Source of the DNA: Rhizophagus clarus
Taxonomy: Eukaryota > Glomeromycota > Glomeromycetes > Glomerales > Glomeraceae
Assembly (NCBI GenBank): GCA_015698045.1
Contig: BLAL01000215.1
Coordinates: forward strand, 1,302,001-1,366,000
DNA: 64,000 nt
Direction of reading: 5' to 3'
Under the pieces are notes generated by a model. It ran no database searches. It had not been told where the DNA came from and saw only the letters and a program-made list of their open reading frames with translations. Below, in pieces: positions 48,304 through 60,850 of this stretch. The first letter of the stretch is position 1, and every line of letters begins with the position of its first letter. The translations under genes and the position numbers were made by a program.

Positions 48304-50215
48304 TTTTTATTATTATAAAAGATTTATCTAGATTTTAGTTACTTTTTTCGTAAAATTGCAATTTATTGTTATATTTTTACATATTTTTTTATAAACATTG
48401 TATTTGTACTAAATTATGAATGTGATATTTTTAATAATAATAAAAGATTTCCTGAAAGATAATTGAAAACCTAAAATTTAAGCTTTAAAAACCTTCCTCA
48501 TACTAACAATATTTATTTTTTTTATATCAGGGTTTCTTTTTTTCCTATATTTTCTTAATTATTTCTTGAATAGCTCAATTTACATATGGTCTGCCCATTC
48601 ATCCATCAATCTACCGTCGGGTTTAATCCGCATAATCCGCCAGGTTGAACGATTTAACGATAACGGATCAATATTCTACCGATTAATTCAGTTCTCGTAA
48701 CGATGTAACGTGCAGCGTATATCGGTAAAATGTAAAAGACCGGGTTTCCGAAATCTTTTTTTATAGGACACTCATCCAATACTTTGTAAATGGGAAGTTT
48801 GAGTTTTCCCTAGGAGCGTACATGTGACTATCAACTTTTAAATTTTCTAAACCACAATTAGAGATTTTTTTTATATAGGACCGTTGAAGATTTCCAATCA
48901 TTTATTTCATACTTAGTAACTTCAATAAATTAGAATGAAGGATTGAAGGTAATCGTGAGTGACACAGGGAATTACATAAATAATTTATTTTAAAAAATTA
49001 ATAATTATCAATTCCCAAATCTTACTGGAATATCAGATAAAAATATCTTCGGTTTAATCAAATTCAACTTATTGAATTAAATCAGTAAAAATCAAAAAAA
49101 TTTACGAATTAATATTTTTATTCGACAAACAATTTGGAAAAATCTCACCGAAATAAGTTAGATGTATGTAAATTTTGTACGATGCGATCAGGAATTACTA
49201 TGAAAACAAAATTTTTCCATATGCAATCTACAAAATGCCGTCTTTAGCATTTCGTACTCAAGATTAATGCATACGTTTGAAAATCTCTGTTTCACACGTA
49301 TATATTGTACAATTATGATGTTAATAATTACTATATATATAATATAAAAGAATAATAGTTAAAGATTAAATATTATTTTTTAATACCCTAATTTCAAAAA
49401 TCGTAATTTTAATACTGATGAGGCCCAAGGATGTGGCTGTTAAAAAGTTATTTATAGAAATTAATTCCATCATCCGGTTAATAAATGTTTGATATTACAA
49501 TAAAATGTAGATCATTCGATTATTATTGGTTTGTCCAAAAATAGCAACATGAGTACTATGAGAAATTTTCCAAGTTTCGTCTTTGTTTCCAATAAAGAAG
49601 TATTGTTTGTAAAAAAAAAAAAACGCAAGGTAAACTATAAATGATTTGCAATTCGTGGAAATTAGAGTGCAGGTGTAAAAATCATCAAAACACTGATGCA
49701 TAAATAATTATGATGACCTAATATGGGCATGAATATTAATTACATTTGAAAGAAACTAATATACAACTATTACTCTATAATTATTCTCATATAAAAGCAT
49801 ATTTGTAACGTAAATTATTATTTTTTTTCTTTTATCGCTTTTTTTTCTTTTGGTTCTTACATCATTTGCGATATTATTTTATTATTAGTATAATAGTCCT
49901 CTAATAAGCGATAAAAAGAAAAAAAAAGTGATAAACGAATACGAAAAAAAAAAAAATATTGTCATAAAAAAAGACCTTAATAATAATATATTAGAAAACG
50001 ACTTTAATTGTTTAAAGGAAAAAACGCTTTTAAAAAAAAAAAATCTATTTTTTAGTTAGTTCATGTTATTATTTTATTTTCTCGATTTACTATAAATTCG
50101 ATTTTTATTATTTTACGGATTTTATTATTTATTCTTTGTTACGGCTTTACGTCTCTCTACATATACACGTATATATTTTTTTTCACGATAAATAATTTTT
50201 TATATAATTATTATT
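48304..50215. other. Spacer between giant gene and tetraspan gene 1
   Basis: Contains the 3' region of the giant gene (AATAATAAAAG-like signals near 48435). The part near 48600-48680 has words related to the GGAT/ATCC repeat at 527-705. From 49800 to 50215 it is T- and A-rich, as expected for the tetraspan gene's promoter. No gene seen. Confidence 0.4.
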
Positions 50216-51329
50216 ATGTTGATATTTAGAGAACATAAAGCCATAAAGTTAAATCTTAAATTTGTTCAAATTGTCTTTACTATTATAGTTCTCATTATAG
50301 GTAAGTAAAAGTATATAAATTATTTAATTTCATTTTAACAAAAAATGACTTATTAAAATTCTTTATTTCAATGTTTAGAACTCGTTCAATATGCAGTATA
50401 TTCTAGTTTAAAACCAGATTCACCTGATATTTTTGCAACAAATTGGTTCATAAACGAAGAGTAAGTGAAAGAAATCTACAAACGTGAAAGGGTTGATTAG
50501 TGAGAAAGGGAGGAAGATAAATTAAAAATATATATAAGAAATATGCAAAATAATAATAATCTTTAAATTTTAGATATAAGGCGATCAAAATATGGGATAA
50601 CATTGTATTTTTGTTAACTTTAATAGCTCTCGGTAAGTAAAACATAAACGCATAAACGGGTTTTATATAAGAGATAATATTTATTAATGTTCTTGTTTTA
50701 ATTTTTTTAGGTGTTTATATTTATAATTTTAAGAAAATTTGGAATAAAGGACCTTATCTTTGCCTTGACATGTTAGTATTTAAATTAACTTTTTATGTAG
50801 ATTATGCCTTTTTTTAAGGATGGAATTTACATAGTTTCTTTTAATTATTTCGCTTACATTGTTATAGATCCTTGGCTGTTTTGTGGTTTACTACCAGTAA
50901 GTTAACGTTTGACTTTAACAATGCTGCGCCACAGTTCTCTTATTGTATTCTAACATAATTGTCTTTGATTTTTTATCAGCCATAGCAAATTTAGATCCAG
51001 CATATGGACGCAATCCAGCTCAAATTTGTTCATCAGCAAAAACATCATCATTAACGACAATATGTAGCACATGGGTAATAAGCGTAATATTTTGTTGGTT
51101 AAATATGCTAACACTAATTATTTCGGCATTTGTGACATGGCGTGTCAGGCAAGAAAAACGTAAAGGAATTTATCATAAACCTACTATAAAACCTGAAATA
51201 AAGAACAGGTTGAGTCAAAGACAATCTGTTTTATTAAAACAAGGTCTCGAGAATCCTGATAAATATCAACCTGTTATGTTAGAATCTGGTGTTAAACCTT
51301 TAATGTTGGTTCAGTTAGCTAATACTTAA
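50216..51329 (+). CDS. MARVEL-like tetraspan membrane protein 1, six exons
   Basis: Exons are 50216-50300, 50379-50460, 50574-50632, 50711-50771, 50868-50896 and 50980-51329 (221 residues), with intron phases 1, 2, 1, 2, 1 and GT...AG borders throughout. Four hydrophobic segments are seen: about residues 14-36, 60-80, 92-108 and 130-155. The last two flank an extracytoplasmic loop with Asn-Leu-Asp-Pro and two Cys (ANLDPAYGRNPAQICSSA), a pattern like fungal MARVEL proteins. The cytoplasmic tail is basic. The start MLIFREHKAIKLNLKFVQ matches the start of the next gene. A role in membrane domains or trafficking is the family expectation; nothing specific can be said. Confidence 0.82.
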
Positions 51330-52867
51330 GAGCTAGCAAGAAATAGAGATTAAAATTGAAATTGAAATTGAAATTGAAATTAGATGGGATATGAGGGAGA
51401 GGCGTAGAACATTTTTTTTTTACATTCATATTAGAGATTTTACGGTCGTATTTTACACTTTTTGTAATTAGAATGATTTAAATATTATTTTGCATTGTTT
51501 TTTAAAAAACTATTTTTAATTAATTACTTTTTTTGTTTAGTATTTTTCCTTTAAAGGCGAAAGATGATATTTATTATTATAGTAGTTAATTAATTACGAT
51601 TAAGGAAAAATGAACTACCCTTTTTAAAGAATAGCTCGCTGTTGATGATATCACTTTTTTTATAATTTGCATTTTTTAAAATATATTAATTTTATTTCAT
51701 ATGATTTCATTATCGATTAATTTATTCAGGCCTCATGCCATTTTTTTCATGCAAAAATCAGCTGTTAAATAAGGGAGAATTTTATAACTGTGAAGCGCAG
51801 CAATAACTGAATCATATGATATATATAATTATAGTGCTTATACCAACCAATCAAAGTTTGTCAAATTTCAAATATAGTTACGGCATAATCCGATTTAAAC
51901 GTGAGACGTCATACTTGCAAATTACCATGAGAGATACTTTCCTTCTTTATAATTATTGGATGATATGCATGTTAACGTATGACTTTATTGTTTGTAAAAA
52001 TTACATGAAACTAAAAAGGAATAGCCGAGAGTCATTTTTAAATATAATTTTTTTAAATCATACTGTACATTATGATGAAACATATTTCTTTTTTTTGCAA
52101 GTTTTACAAAGTTGAGCGAAAATAATTCCAAATTTGAAATGTATATTTGATCCGAATTTGTATTAATAACGAGGATAAAAAGTGTATAATTGGCTAACCT
52201 ACTAACTTTTTTTATATATTTTGTGTCTTGGCTTAAAACGTTCAAAATAACAATGGAAAGAATATATTGTTACTTATATTTACTATGATTAGAACAAAGA
52301 AAACTTTATTCAGTTCTTCTTTTATTGAAAACTTGAATGCAAATTTTAGATTTTTTTAATGGGATTTCAGAATAATGTAATGATAACGTTTCATTTAAGT
52401 GTAAGATAATTGTACGTGACACAACTTCCTACACGTGCAGTTTGTATTAGTGGTGCCGTTTATATTTAGCTGTTAGCTTTTATACATATGGTAAAAAAAA
52501 ACTGAATTTTGATTGGTTAATATAAGTATTATAATTTCGGACATTTATATTAGTATACTATATTTTTTTGAAATAAAAATTAAATTAGTTGTAGTACAAA
52601 TTCCCAAATTTACCATATAATTAAACTAACGATCCTTCATTAAATTAATTACAATTGTTACAAATACCATGCTGAGCTTCAATTTATTTAACCGATTTAT
52701 ACTTCTCGGTAATTATATTACATACTACAATAAAAAAAAAAGATATAAATACATTCGTTACAGTTTCAGTAATGCTTTTTTATCCCTTCTTCTTTTGCTT
52801 TATTTTGGGATACGTTTATATACGTTTATATATATTATATATATAAATAAGTTAGACCTTAACGATC
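51330..52867. other. Spacer between the two tetraspan genes
   Basis: Starts with four to five copies of GAAATT just after the stop codon (about 51354-51380). The rest is AT-rich without a credible gene. Frames of 86-99 codons near 51816-52245 are not coding-like. Confidence 0.4.
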
Positions 52868-54278
52868 ATGATTATATTTCGAGAGCACCCGATGTTTTTT
52901 TTGGGCCTAAAATATGTTCAGTTGTTACTTTCGATTCTAGTAGTAGTTTTCGGTACTTTTAAAAAATTTCTTCTGTTTTATTCAAATAAATATTTTTTTT
53001 TTTTAATTCGAAATTTTTTTAAAAAAATTATTCTTCCTTTTTCCTTTTTTTAAAAGAAATAACGCAATATGTTTCTTATGGTAGCAATTATATCTTGCCT
53101 GGTCAATACAATGATTGGTTTGAAAAAGCAGATAAAGAAGGAGAGTAAGTAAAAAAAAATTTTATTATTATTATTATTATTTTCTTTATTAAAAATTTCG
53201 AAATTTTGATTTTCTTTATTTTATGAAGTTCCAACGGCGAATTTAAAATTTGGTTACTCGTTGTGTGCAGCTTAACGATATTAAGTCTTGGTTCGTTAAA
53301 TACTATATAATATATATATATATATGATATGCATTAATTTTAATTCTTTTTTTATTTTCATTTTTATTTTCTAGTTTATAATTTGGTTTCATTCAAAAAA
53401 AATTGGGAAAAGGGTTTTAATGTTTGGATCGAAATGTTTGTATATTAACTTTCAAATTTGACTTTTACTTAAAAAAAAATTTTTTTTATTCATTTATTTT
53501 ATTTTTTTTTTTTAAAAAAAAAAATAGCCTTTTTACTGTATTATGGTTATCAGCCGGTAAATCACAAAATTTCCACTATATTAAAAAAAAAAAAAATCTT
53601 TTTTTCCCATTATTAGCTAAAATATCTTTTTTTATTTTAGGATTAACGAACCTTGATCCGGTATATAAAGGAACAAATGATTTAAATTGTAAATCACATT
53701 CCATAGAAGAAAATCCACCGAAACAATTTATATGCAATATATGGGTAACAAGCTTAATTTTCGGATGGTTTATATTTGGTACATTTATGATGACCACATT
53801 TATTAGTTGGCAATTATTGAAGGAAGCTAAAGAAAAAACTAAATGGATTAAAAGGAGTTATCCTACGGATTCATATAATAATAATAATAAAAGTAATGAT
53901 AGAAAATCATTTTATGTCTCTTCGGTACCACATCCAATAATAACTATAAAAAATAGTTCTTCTGACGAATTAGAAAAAGGTGGGGTACCTGAATTATTAT
54001 TACAAAGTGGCTTACCCGCTGATCATCGTATGTCTCTCAAAGTTGTGTTACCTCAAAGTGGTCCGTTCAGAGATGATTCTTCAAAACAACAACAGAAACA
54101 AGATGAAATTAGTAATAATTTAGCTTTTCCTTTGCCTCCTACTAAAGTTAATGGCTCTACGTTAACTTTACCTGATGTAGCTGATGTTGAACAACATGAG
54201 ACTTTTAATTCAAATCAATTAATTACACCTTCAAGAAAATCAGCTGAAGTATCTTCTTTACATGAAGTTCCTCTTTAA
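52868..54278 (+). CDS. MARVEL-like tetraspan membrane protein 2, six exons
   Basis: Exons are 52868-52952, 53057-53144, 53229-53290, 53375-53435, 53528-53556 and 53641-54278 (320 residues). Exons 1, 4 and 5 have exactly the same lengths as in the preceding gene (85, 61 and 29 nt) and all five intron phases match, so this is a tandem duplicate. Shared protein features are the start IFREH, FKKxWxKG, VLW before the third border, and NLDPxY followed by the final membrane segment. The C-terminal tail is about 100 residues longer, with Ser, Gln and Pro, and looks disordered and cytoplasmic. Donor 1 (GTACTT) is weaker than consensus, and the introns include long A/T runs. It is probably a functional, diverged paralogue. 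Confidence 0.8.
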
Positions 54279-55211
54279 GTTCTTTTACTTAATTTATAAT
54301 ATTTAATTTTAGATATATAGAAAAAAAATTTAATTTCATTATGGCCGTGGAATTTACCCTGTAATATCACGCAAATAAAAAAAAAAATCTTAGAACCTTA
54401 TTTAGATTTAAGAAAAAAAAAAAAATCATATTACGGTAGGGGATTATTTCACAAATAAAAAAAACGGCCATCATCGCGCTATCACAACTTTTTTTTTCTG
54501 TAACATCTTTGTAGTTAATTTTTTTTTCTCTTTCCCTAATTTTTTTTGCATCATCCCCTTTTCATGTCACATCTTTGAACACAATTATGTTTATAAGTTT
54601 TAATTCTTTCTCATTTTTTCTTTTTTCCTTTTCGTAATATATAGAAGTTGTAAGCTTTTTTTTTAATCTTTTATATTAAATCTTTTCATCTTAATTTTGA
54701 ATTTTTATCAAATATTCACATAATATACACACATATACATATATTTATAATTTTATAAAAACTTTTTGTAAATATAAATTGGGACATGCGTTGTGAAGTT
54801 GTACTGTACGAACTGCACGATTAATGATAGTGTACCTTAAAGTATATCTCGAATATTTATTAAGCATAAACCACCATTAAGTTCTTTCAAAGTTTCACGT
54901 GGGCGTAAAAAACATGTATATTCGTTATCTTGTAATGGGTTACAAATTTGCACGAACTTTATCTAATATGCAAATACTGTGCCACGAATAAGTAACAAAA
55001 TATTTTAATTTGTCAAAAAACTTTTGCCCGCGCAAATGTTTTTTTTTCTTTGGAAAATTAATAATAATTTACCTTTTTTATTAGTCCTCCGTTATTATCA
55101 ATCACTAAAACTAAGAATTTTTTTCTCTTGCGTTCTTTGTGTACCGCAAATCAATTTTTAATTGCCATGATCCAAATATGTGTTTCTGCTATTAAATCAT
55201 GATAAAAGAAA
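54279..55211. other. Spacer, no gene seen
   Basis: 3' flank of tetraspan gene 2, with T-rich stretches at about 54485-54680. No credible gene on either strand. Confidence 0.4.
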
Positions 55212-56184
55212 TTAAAAAATTTTATCAAATAAAAACTTTTTTGTAAATACATAAATAAAATTAACATTAAATTTTCGATTTATAGATAATATAACAAAAG
55301 TATAATTAAATAAGAGTATATCATAGCCTTTAAAATAATTAAGTGCATAGTATTGCCTGTATTTTGAATCTTGTTTTACTTTCTGATTATAAGGGATTTT
55401 TGTCCCCTTAACCTCTGATAAATTAACCTGTTTCTCTTCTGCCTTCTGGGGTTTCATAAGAACCAAGAAGGATTCCTTTGGAGTCGATTCTTTGACTACC
55501 TGTTCTGGGAAAGCATGTTTAGTCATGAAGAGGTCTGCTTGAAATGATTCACAAGTAGTTGAGGATAAATCCCGGGAAAGCACATGCAATTGGCTAAGCT
55601 TTTTTTCCCGCTTTCTCTGCCTAATCTCATTACTAACCTTTTTCTTATGCATCTCATCCAAGAAAGCATCTGTTTCCTTGTCTTCCAAGGATATCTGATG
55701 ACATTGGTTCATAGCAGGTATATTAACAGCTGATACAGTTACCTCTGGTAACCCCTCTGGTATCAGTTTTCAGGGTAATGAATTATCCATCAATGGTTTC
55801 TCATGATGCGTGTTAGCTTTGCTAACCTTATGTGCAATCAAATTGAAGTTAGATGAGCCATTGTTAGAAAAATTATTTCCCTTTGGATCATTTTGCATCT
55901 GCCTCTGTTCGTGATTCTATCTCTAAGCTCAACATTCTCAGATTCCAACTCCTCAATTCTGGCCTTGAGTTTGGCATTCTCAGTATCACGCCATTTACTC
56001 TCTTCCACAGCCTGTCTTAAAAGCTGGTCTTAAGCTCAACTTTCTCGGACTCAATCTCAGCAAACTTCCTTTTAAGATCAGGGATCTCTACAAGTTCAGA
56101 AATCTTAGCATTCTCCGTCCTAAGCTCGGCAATCTCAGTCAAGAGCTTGGCATTTAATTCTCTTAATGAATCAATGGATTGCAT
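55212..56184 (-). pseudogene. Coiled-coil repeat-family pseudogene
   Basis: Starting at ATG 56184, the minus strand reads as a heptad-type coiled coil (MQSIDSLRELNAKL, then repeated E-L-x-x-E-N-A-K units). The frame breaks near 56035, resumes in another phase (ENAKLKARIEELE), breaks again near 55905, and has a TGA near 55770. A last open part, 55712-55212, carries a Lys/Arg-rich segment (KKKVSNEIRQRKREKK) and then runs into AT-rich non-coding-like sequence. At least two frameshifts and one stop make it inactive. I recall intact relatives as a multicopy family in Rhizophagus, function unknown. The 166-codon open stretch alone should not be taken as a gene. Confidence 0.7.
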
Positions 56185-56788
56185 GTTCGATTATAATTTT
56201 TTTATATAAGATGTAATAATTCATAAGTTCGTTAACATAGATAAAAAAAAAAGACTGTGACAAAATGTCACGATCGGAATTACTGATTTATTGATGTAAA
56301 ATAAATTACAAGATTCGGTAATACATAAACTTGTTTTACAAAGTGAAATAGAGTTTCTCTACTAATGCCTTGTTCATCTAAGCTATCTATATCTAACACA
56401 ATATCCCAACACTAACTCTAATCCGATTTATTTGTCCGAACGATATTTTGGGTATAAATATCAGTTATACTATATGATGTGTCAGAAATAATAAACACTT
56501 ACCTTAGAAAAAGCCCCGCCGAAAATTTATCTTCCGTGAGGTCCTCGAAATCCTGAACGAAAAGTAAGCATGAGTTTACAAGCTCTGAAGCCGTTAAACA
56601 TCTTTTGATCTTTTGGTATTATTCCAACAATTATTAATTTTTTTACACGTATCAAAAATAAATATTTTATTTGTTTTCGTGTCACTTTGTCGATAGTAAA
56701 CACCTGTCGATGAATCATGTTACATGAACCATCCAGATAAAGTCTCGATCAATACGATTTACAAAATACTCTCCGTATGAAAAGCTTA
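56185..56788. other. Spacer, possible element remnant
   Basis: Holds a TGTCACGATCGGAATTAC word at 56266 that looks like the start of a long terminal repeat, but no matching end, second copy or target duplication can be shown. No gene seen. Confidence 0.3.
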
Positions 56789-58090
56789 TAAATACAGAAT
56801 ACGAATGGCAACCAGGAAAAAAAATGCGAGTTGTACAGTAAAGTGTGTGTCGCCGGAAGTATCAAGTTTGTCATTAGCGAACCAAGAGGGGAAAAGGAAA
56901 AGAATGTGGAGGAAAAATTTTCTTGTAATCTAGCAACAATATTGGCAAGAGATCGAGAAGTGGTAGCAGTAGCCTTGAAACTTTTTCCCAATAAATGTGA
57001 TGTGTATATTTCTAAAAACGAAGATTGGAAGAGAGAGGATGGTAATTATATCAACAAAATCAAGGCAAATTTAAAAAGTATATCTAAAGATGCTCCCGTA
57101 ACGTTGGATGCGGCATTTGATAGAAGTGATGTGGGGGATTTATTCGAAGCTATAATGGACTACTGTTCTACTAAGTTCGAGTCTAGACTTAACAAACTTA
57201 AGAATGATATAACTAAAAGACGACAAAGTCAATATATTTTATCTTTCATAGAATTTGCAGAATTTGCTGGAATTGAGGATGTAAATGAAGTACATGGATA
57301 CGAAATATCTGAGATTTGTAACAGTTATTATAAAAAAGTCAAAGATAAAACAGTCATAGATGATCCTGAAAACTGGAAAAAATTTCTAAGGCATCTCAGA
57401 AAGGTGGGATCTTACGATTCAGCTTTGGTCGATATCACGGCATGCGCTTGTAATGAAAAGTATAAAAAGCAATTTTCTAATGTGAATATGGTTGTGTTGA
57501 AACCCGTTATAGTTTCTCGTCAACCCATTTTTTCATGGGCGAATGTTATTCAAAAGTTTATTCATTCTACTAAAGAGTATGAAAAATTCAAAAAAAGATG
57601 TTTGGATGATGATTTTATATTGGGAAGATTAAAGGAGATATATGGGACAGATAGTAACGCAAACCCACAATTAAACAACGAAAAAATTGAACAACGCTTA
57701 TGTTTACATGCAGCAATGAACATATTGAAGTATATTATAGACCAAAGAAATAAAAATCCGGTGTTTATAGCAGTTTCTAAGCATTGTTGTTACTTATGTG
57801 AATTATATATCAAATTTGCACGAAGCAAAGGATACCAAATCTACACTTCTGGAGCACATAATAACCTGTATCATAGATGGGTGCTTCCGGATACATGGGA
57901 TATCACCATCAAAGAAGACGCCTTGAAATATATGATAGCAGATCTTGATCGGATCATAAGGGAAGAATTAGAACATCACGTTGATATTAAGGCGAGATCT
58001 GATAGTGAAGGAGAAAGTGGGGTGCTAAACGTGTTAATCGTGCAAAAATCAAAAAGTTGTTCCAAACCAGGCAAAAAAAAAAATAACTAG
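56789..58090 (+). pseudogene. OTT_1508-like deaminase-family gene, start lost and HAE changed to HAA
   Basis: An open frame runs from after TAA 56789-56791 to TAG 58088-58090, about 430 codons, with no usable ATG until deep inside (about 57152). An ATG at 56805 lies in another phase, separated by an A8 run (56817-56824), where a one-base length change would account for the shift. The C-terminal third (from about 57690) has the deaminase-type pattern: LHAAMNIL, FIAVSKHCCYLCELY and YTSGAHNNLYHRW. In active relatives, as I recall them, the first motif is His-Ala-Glu; here the third codon is GCA (57713-57715), so the proton-shuttling Glu is missing while the zinc Cys pair stays. The long helical N-terminal part is of unknown function. 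Either a recently dead copy, or an inactive protein with an unseen upstream exon. Confidence 0.6.
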
Positions 58091-58170
58091 ATCTTTGTAT
58101 TTTACATATATCTTTTTATCAATAAAGATGCTTAATTAATTAAAATTTTATAGTCAATGCATTTAAAAAG

Positions 58171-58655
58171 TTAATTCGTGATCCACCAGTAAACCATAAA
58201 ATTTTAATTAGTAACAATAGGTGAAAGTTATATATAATTTTATTAGTAATGCGGAAACTGCAGTTCCAGGAATGCAAGGTACCAATTTTTTAAATGTAAT
58301 ATAAAATCTAACTTTATAGGCATATAAATATGATATTTGACTATCTTTTTACCAAAAGTCCGGTAAATTTTTTAAGCACTAAAAGACACTTTACAAAGTG
58401 CTGAAATAAAAAATCAAAACTTGAAAATTTAAAAATATTTAAGGATAACTCGCCATCCAGTGATTGTAAAAGGATGAAATTCAGCTCATTGGATTTCTCT
58501 CGTCGAGATGCATCTAAAGGTAGTAATTACATGTCTTTGGAATCAATAGAAAGTCAAGTTACTTTCCAGACATTGTAGATTCCAAATTATCAATAAAATA
58601 TTATATATACTTATCACCGCCAAATTTTATGGTTTACTGGCGGATTGTGAATTAA
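58171..58655. mobile_element. Non-autonomous inverted-repeat element, about 485 bp
   Basis: The first 34 bp (starting TTAATTCGTGATCCACCAGT) match the last 34 bp in inverted orientation (starting TTAATTCACAATCCGCCAGT) with four differences, all transitions. Both ends carry TTAA, which could be the target duplication (piggyBac-like) or part of the repeat. The interior has no transposase. An internal stretch (CATCCAGTGATTG..., AATTCAGCTCATTGG) resembles the direct repeats at 60898-61258. Confidence 0.65.
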
Positions 58656-60850
58656 TTATCAATGTTATTGAAGTAGCCAATTAGACAGTTTTTGATTTTC
58701 TTGTTGTTGACATTGTATATCTGTAAAGCTGGAATGCACGAGAAGGATAAAAAGGTTCACTAATCGGGACATTACCTTTTTATATAATCTGCAGGATCGA
58801 TTTAATTACGTTAATCATGAAAACTGATCAATGGTCTCTCCTTAATTTAACAAAAAAAAGAATTTAACACTATCCATATGCAAAGATCGTTAAGAGCACA
58901 TCAGTTTAGTCCACGCAAATTATTAAAATACACATGCAGTAATAATAATCTACACTACAGATGTTACATGTGCAAATTAAGTCAGGTTATATGCAAACGT
59001 GAAGAATCTTCTCTGTAATGCCTGCCAGGATTACAAAAATATTTTTGACTATTTTCAATTTCAGAAAATTAAAATTTTTAGTTATATATAGATTTTGCAT
59101 AGCAAAAGATGATTTTATACTACATATATATATATATGAAAAAATTTTAATTTCATATTTTAAAATCTATAACAAGTTTAATTTATATATAAATCAGTTC
59201 ATCTTTATTTTCAATATATGGATTATATCAACAAAAGCTAAAACGCTCACTTTTTTATCAATTTTATTGATACTTTTACCATATATTTATATAACTATAA
59301 TTACAAATAGTAAATTCATCTACAACCAATATTATAAAATAATCAATACACTAGTATTATTGATATTGAGATTTATTGAAATTTTCCAATAACTACCCAC
59401 TATAGATTTTGATTAAAAAGATTTTAGATAATCAAATACTTATTATTTTAAAAAAAATTAAATTATATAATATATATACCAGATATAATGAATTAGATCA
59501 ATGGATAAATACAATTATGAAAATATTAATAACATTAAACCTTTATTATTAGACTTTAATAATATAATTAACTTTAAATTTATTTTAACATGAAATAATT
59601 ATATTATAGAAAACAATTTAAGAAGATTTATTAGACTGAAATTTAGTCAGGATTACAAAATATTTTCAGTTATTTTTGATTTTAAAATTTCAATTTCAGC
59701 AATAATTTCAGTGAATTTTGACCACATATACAGTATATTGCAGATATTCAATACCATTTTAGTAATAATGATGATTATATGACTTGTAATGTCAAATTAT
59801 AAATAAAAGTTTGAATTTCACCCAGAAAACTATGACTGTATTATTTCAATACATCAATTTTAAACTGTTAAAATGCAGTAAATTTTTTTATAAAAAGTTT
59901 TTTTCTTTGCAATTTATAAAGTTTTGTATATAGAAAATAGAGATTTCATAGTATTTTGCTTCTATAGTATAAATAATTTCTACTTTTTAAATTTTTTTTT
60001 GACGCTTATAAGACTTTTTTTAATTATTATTTCTTCTATTGCGATTATAGAAAGTTAACTGACTAATGATGAAACTAAAGCAAAAAAAAAGGAGATAATG
60101 TAAAATTATTAAACATATCCTTAAGGTTAATAATAACTGCACAAGAGACTTTACATGCTTTGGCAAATTGGAATCTAAAGAAATATTGGCATGATCAAGA
60201 TAAAAATATCTTGAAATTCTGCCATATTTGCCAATTTAAGAAATTTGCTGATCATCAGTTGTGTGATATAGTACTAATTAAAATTGATCAAAAACTATCT
60301 TTACATAAGAAAAAATAAGCCAAAAAATATATAAAAAATCTTTTAAGACCTTTTTCAAAAAATTTACCTCTTTAACCTAAAACCAGTAGAAGTAATGATT
60401 TAATATAAAAAATTGATTGAAAAATAATTAATAACAAATATCAAATAGATTTTAACTAAATAAACTAATCAATATATAATTTAAATTCACTAAAATATTG
60501 TTATTAATCTCAAAATTATTTATTTATTAAAAGATTATTTTTGAATAATTTTGCTGTCTAAATAAATTTTTTTTATAAATTATTGAAAAAAAAATAAAAA
60601 AATAGCTCCAAGTTATATTTAATGTAAAATAACTACTAATATACTTGCAAGAATTCTCAACTTATATAATGTAAAAACTGGTGAAAAAGTTTGATGGGGA
60701 AGTTGATAGGAAGTTTAATATGAAATTTACGAAAGAAAAAAATTTTTTAACGCTACTTTTGTTGAAGTTATATATGAAACCAAAATTAGTTAATTTTGAC
60801 CCCTGAAATAGTTGAAATGGTTGAAATGATTTCGACCTGAGCCCCTCCAA
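58656..60850. other. AT-rich repeat-derived spacer
   Basis: No gene is supported. A phrase around 59029 (CAGGATTACAAAAATATTTT, then ATTTTCAATTTCAG) recurs in related form around 59648, showing element-derived sequence. The 124-codon Ile/Tyr/Phe-rich frame at 59018-59392 is rejected as low complexity. Confidence 0.4.

Noticed and set aside
55212-55712. A standalone 166-residue protein gene
   Set aside because: It is the 3' remnant of a frameshifted coiled-coil gene whose start lies at 56184, and its last part is AT-rich read-through.
56266-56499. Solo long terminal repeat beginning TGTCACGATCGG
   Set aside because: Only the start looks right. No matching 3' end, second copy or target duplication could be shown.
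59018-59392. 124-codon Ile/Tyr/Phe-rich open frame
   Set aside because: Its composition equals the AT-rich background, and it lies in element-derived DNA whose phrase recurs at 59648 without the frame.
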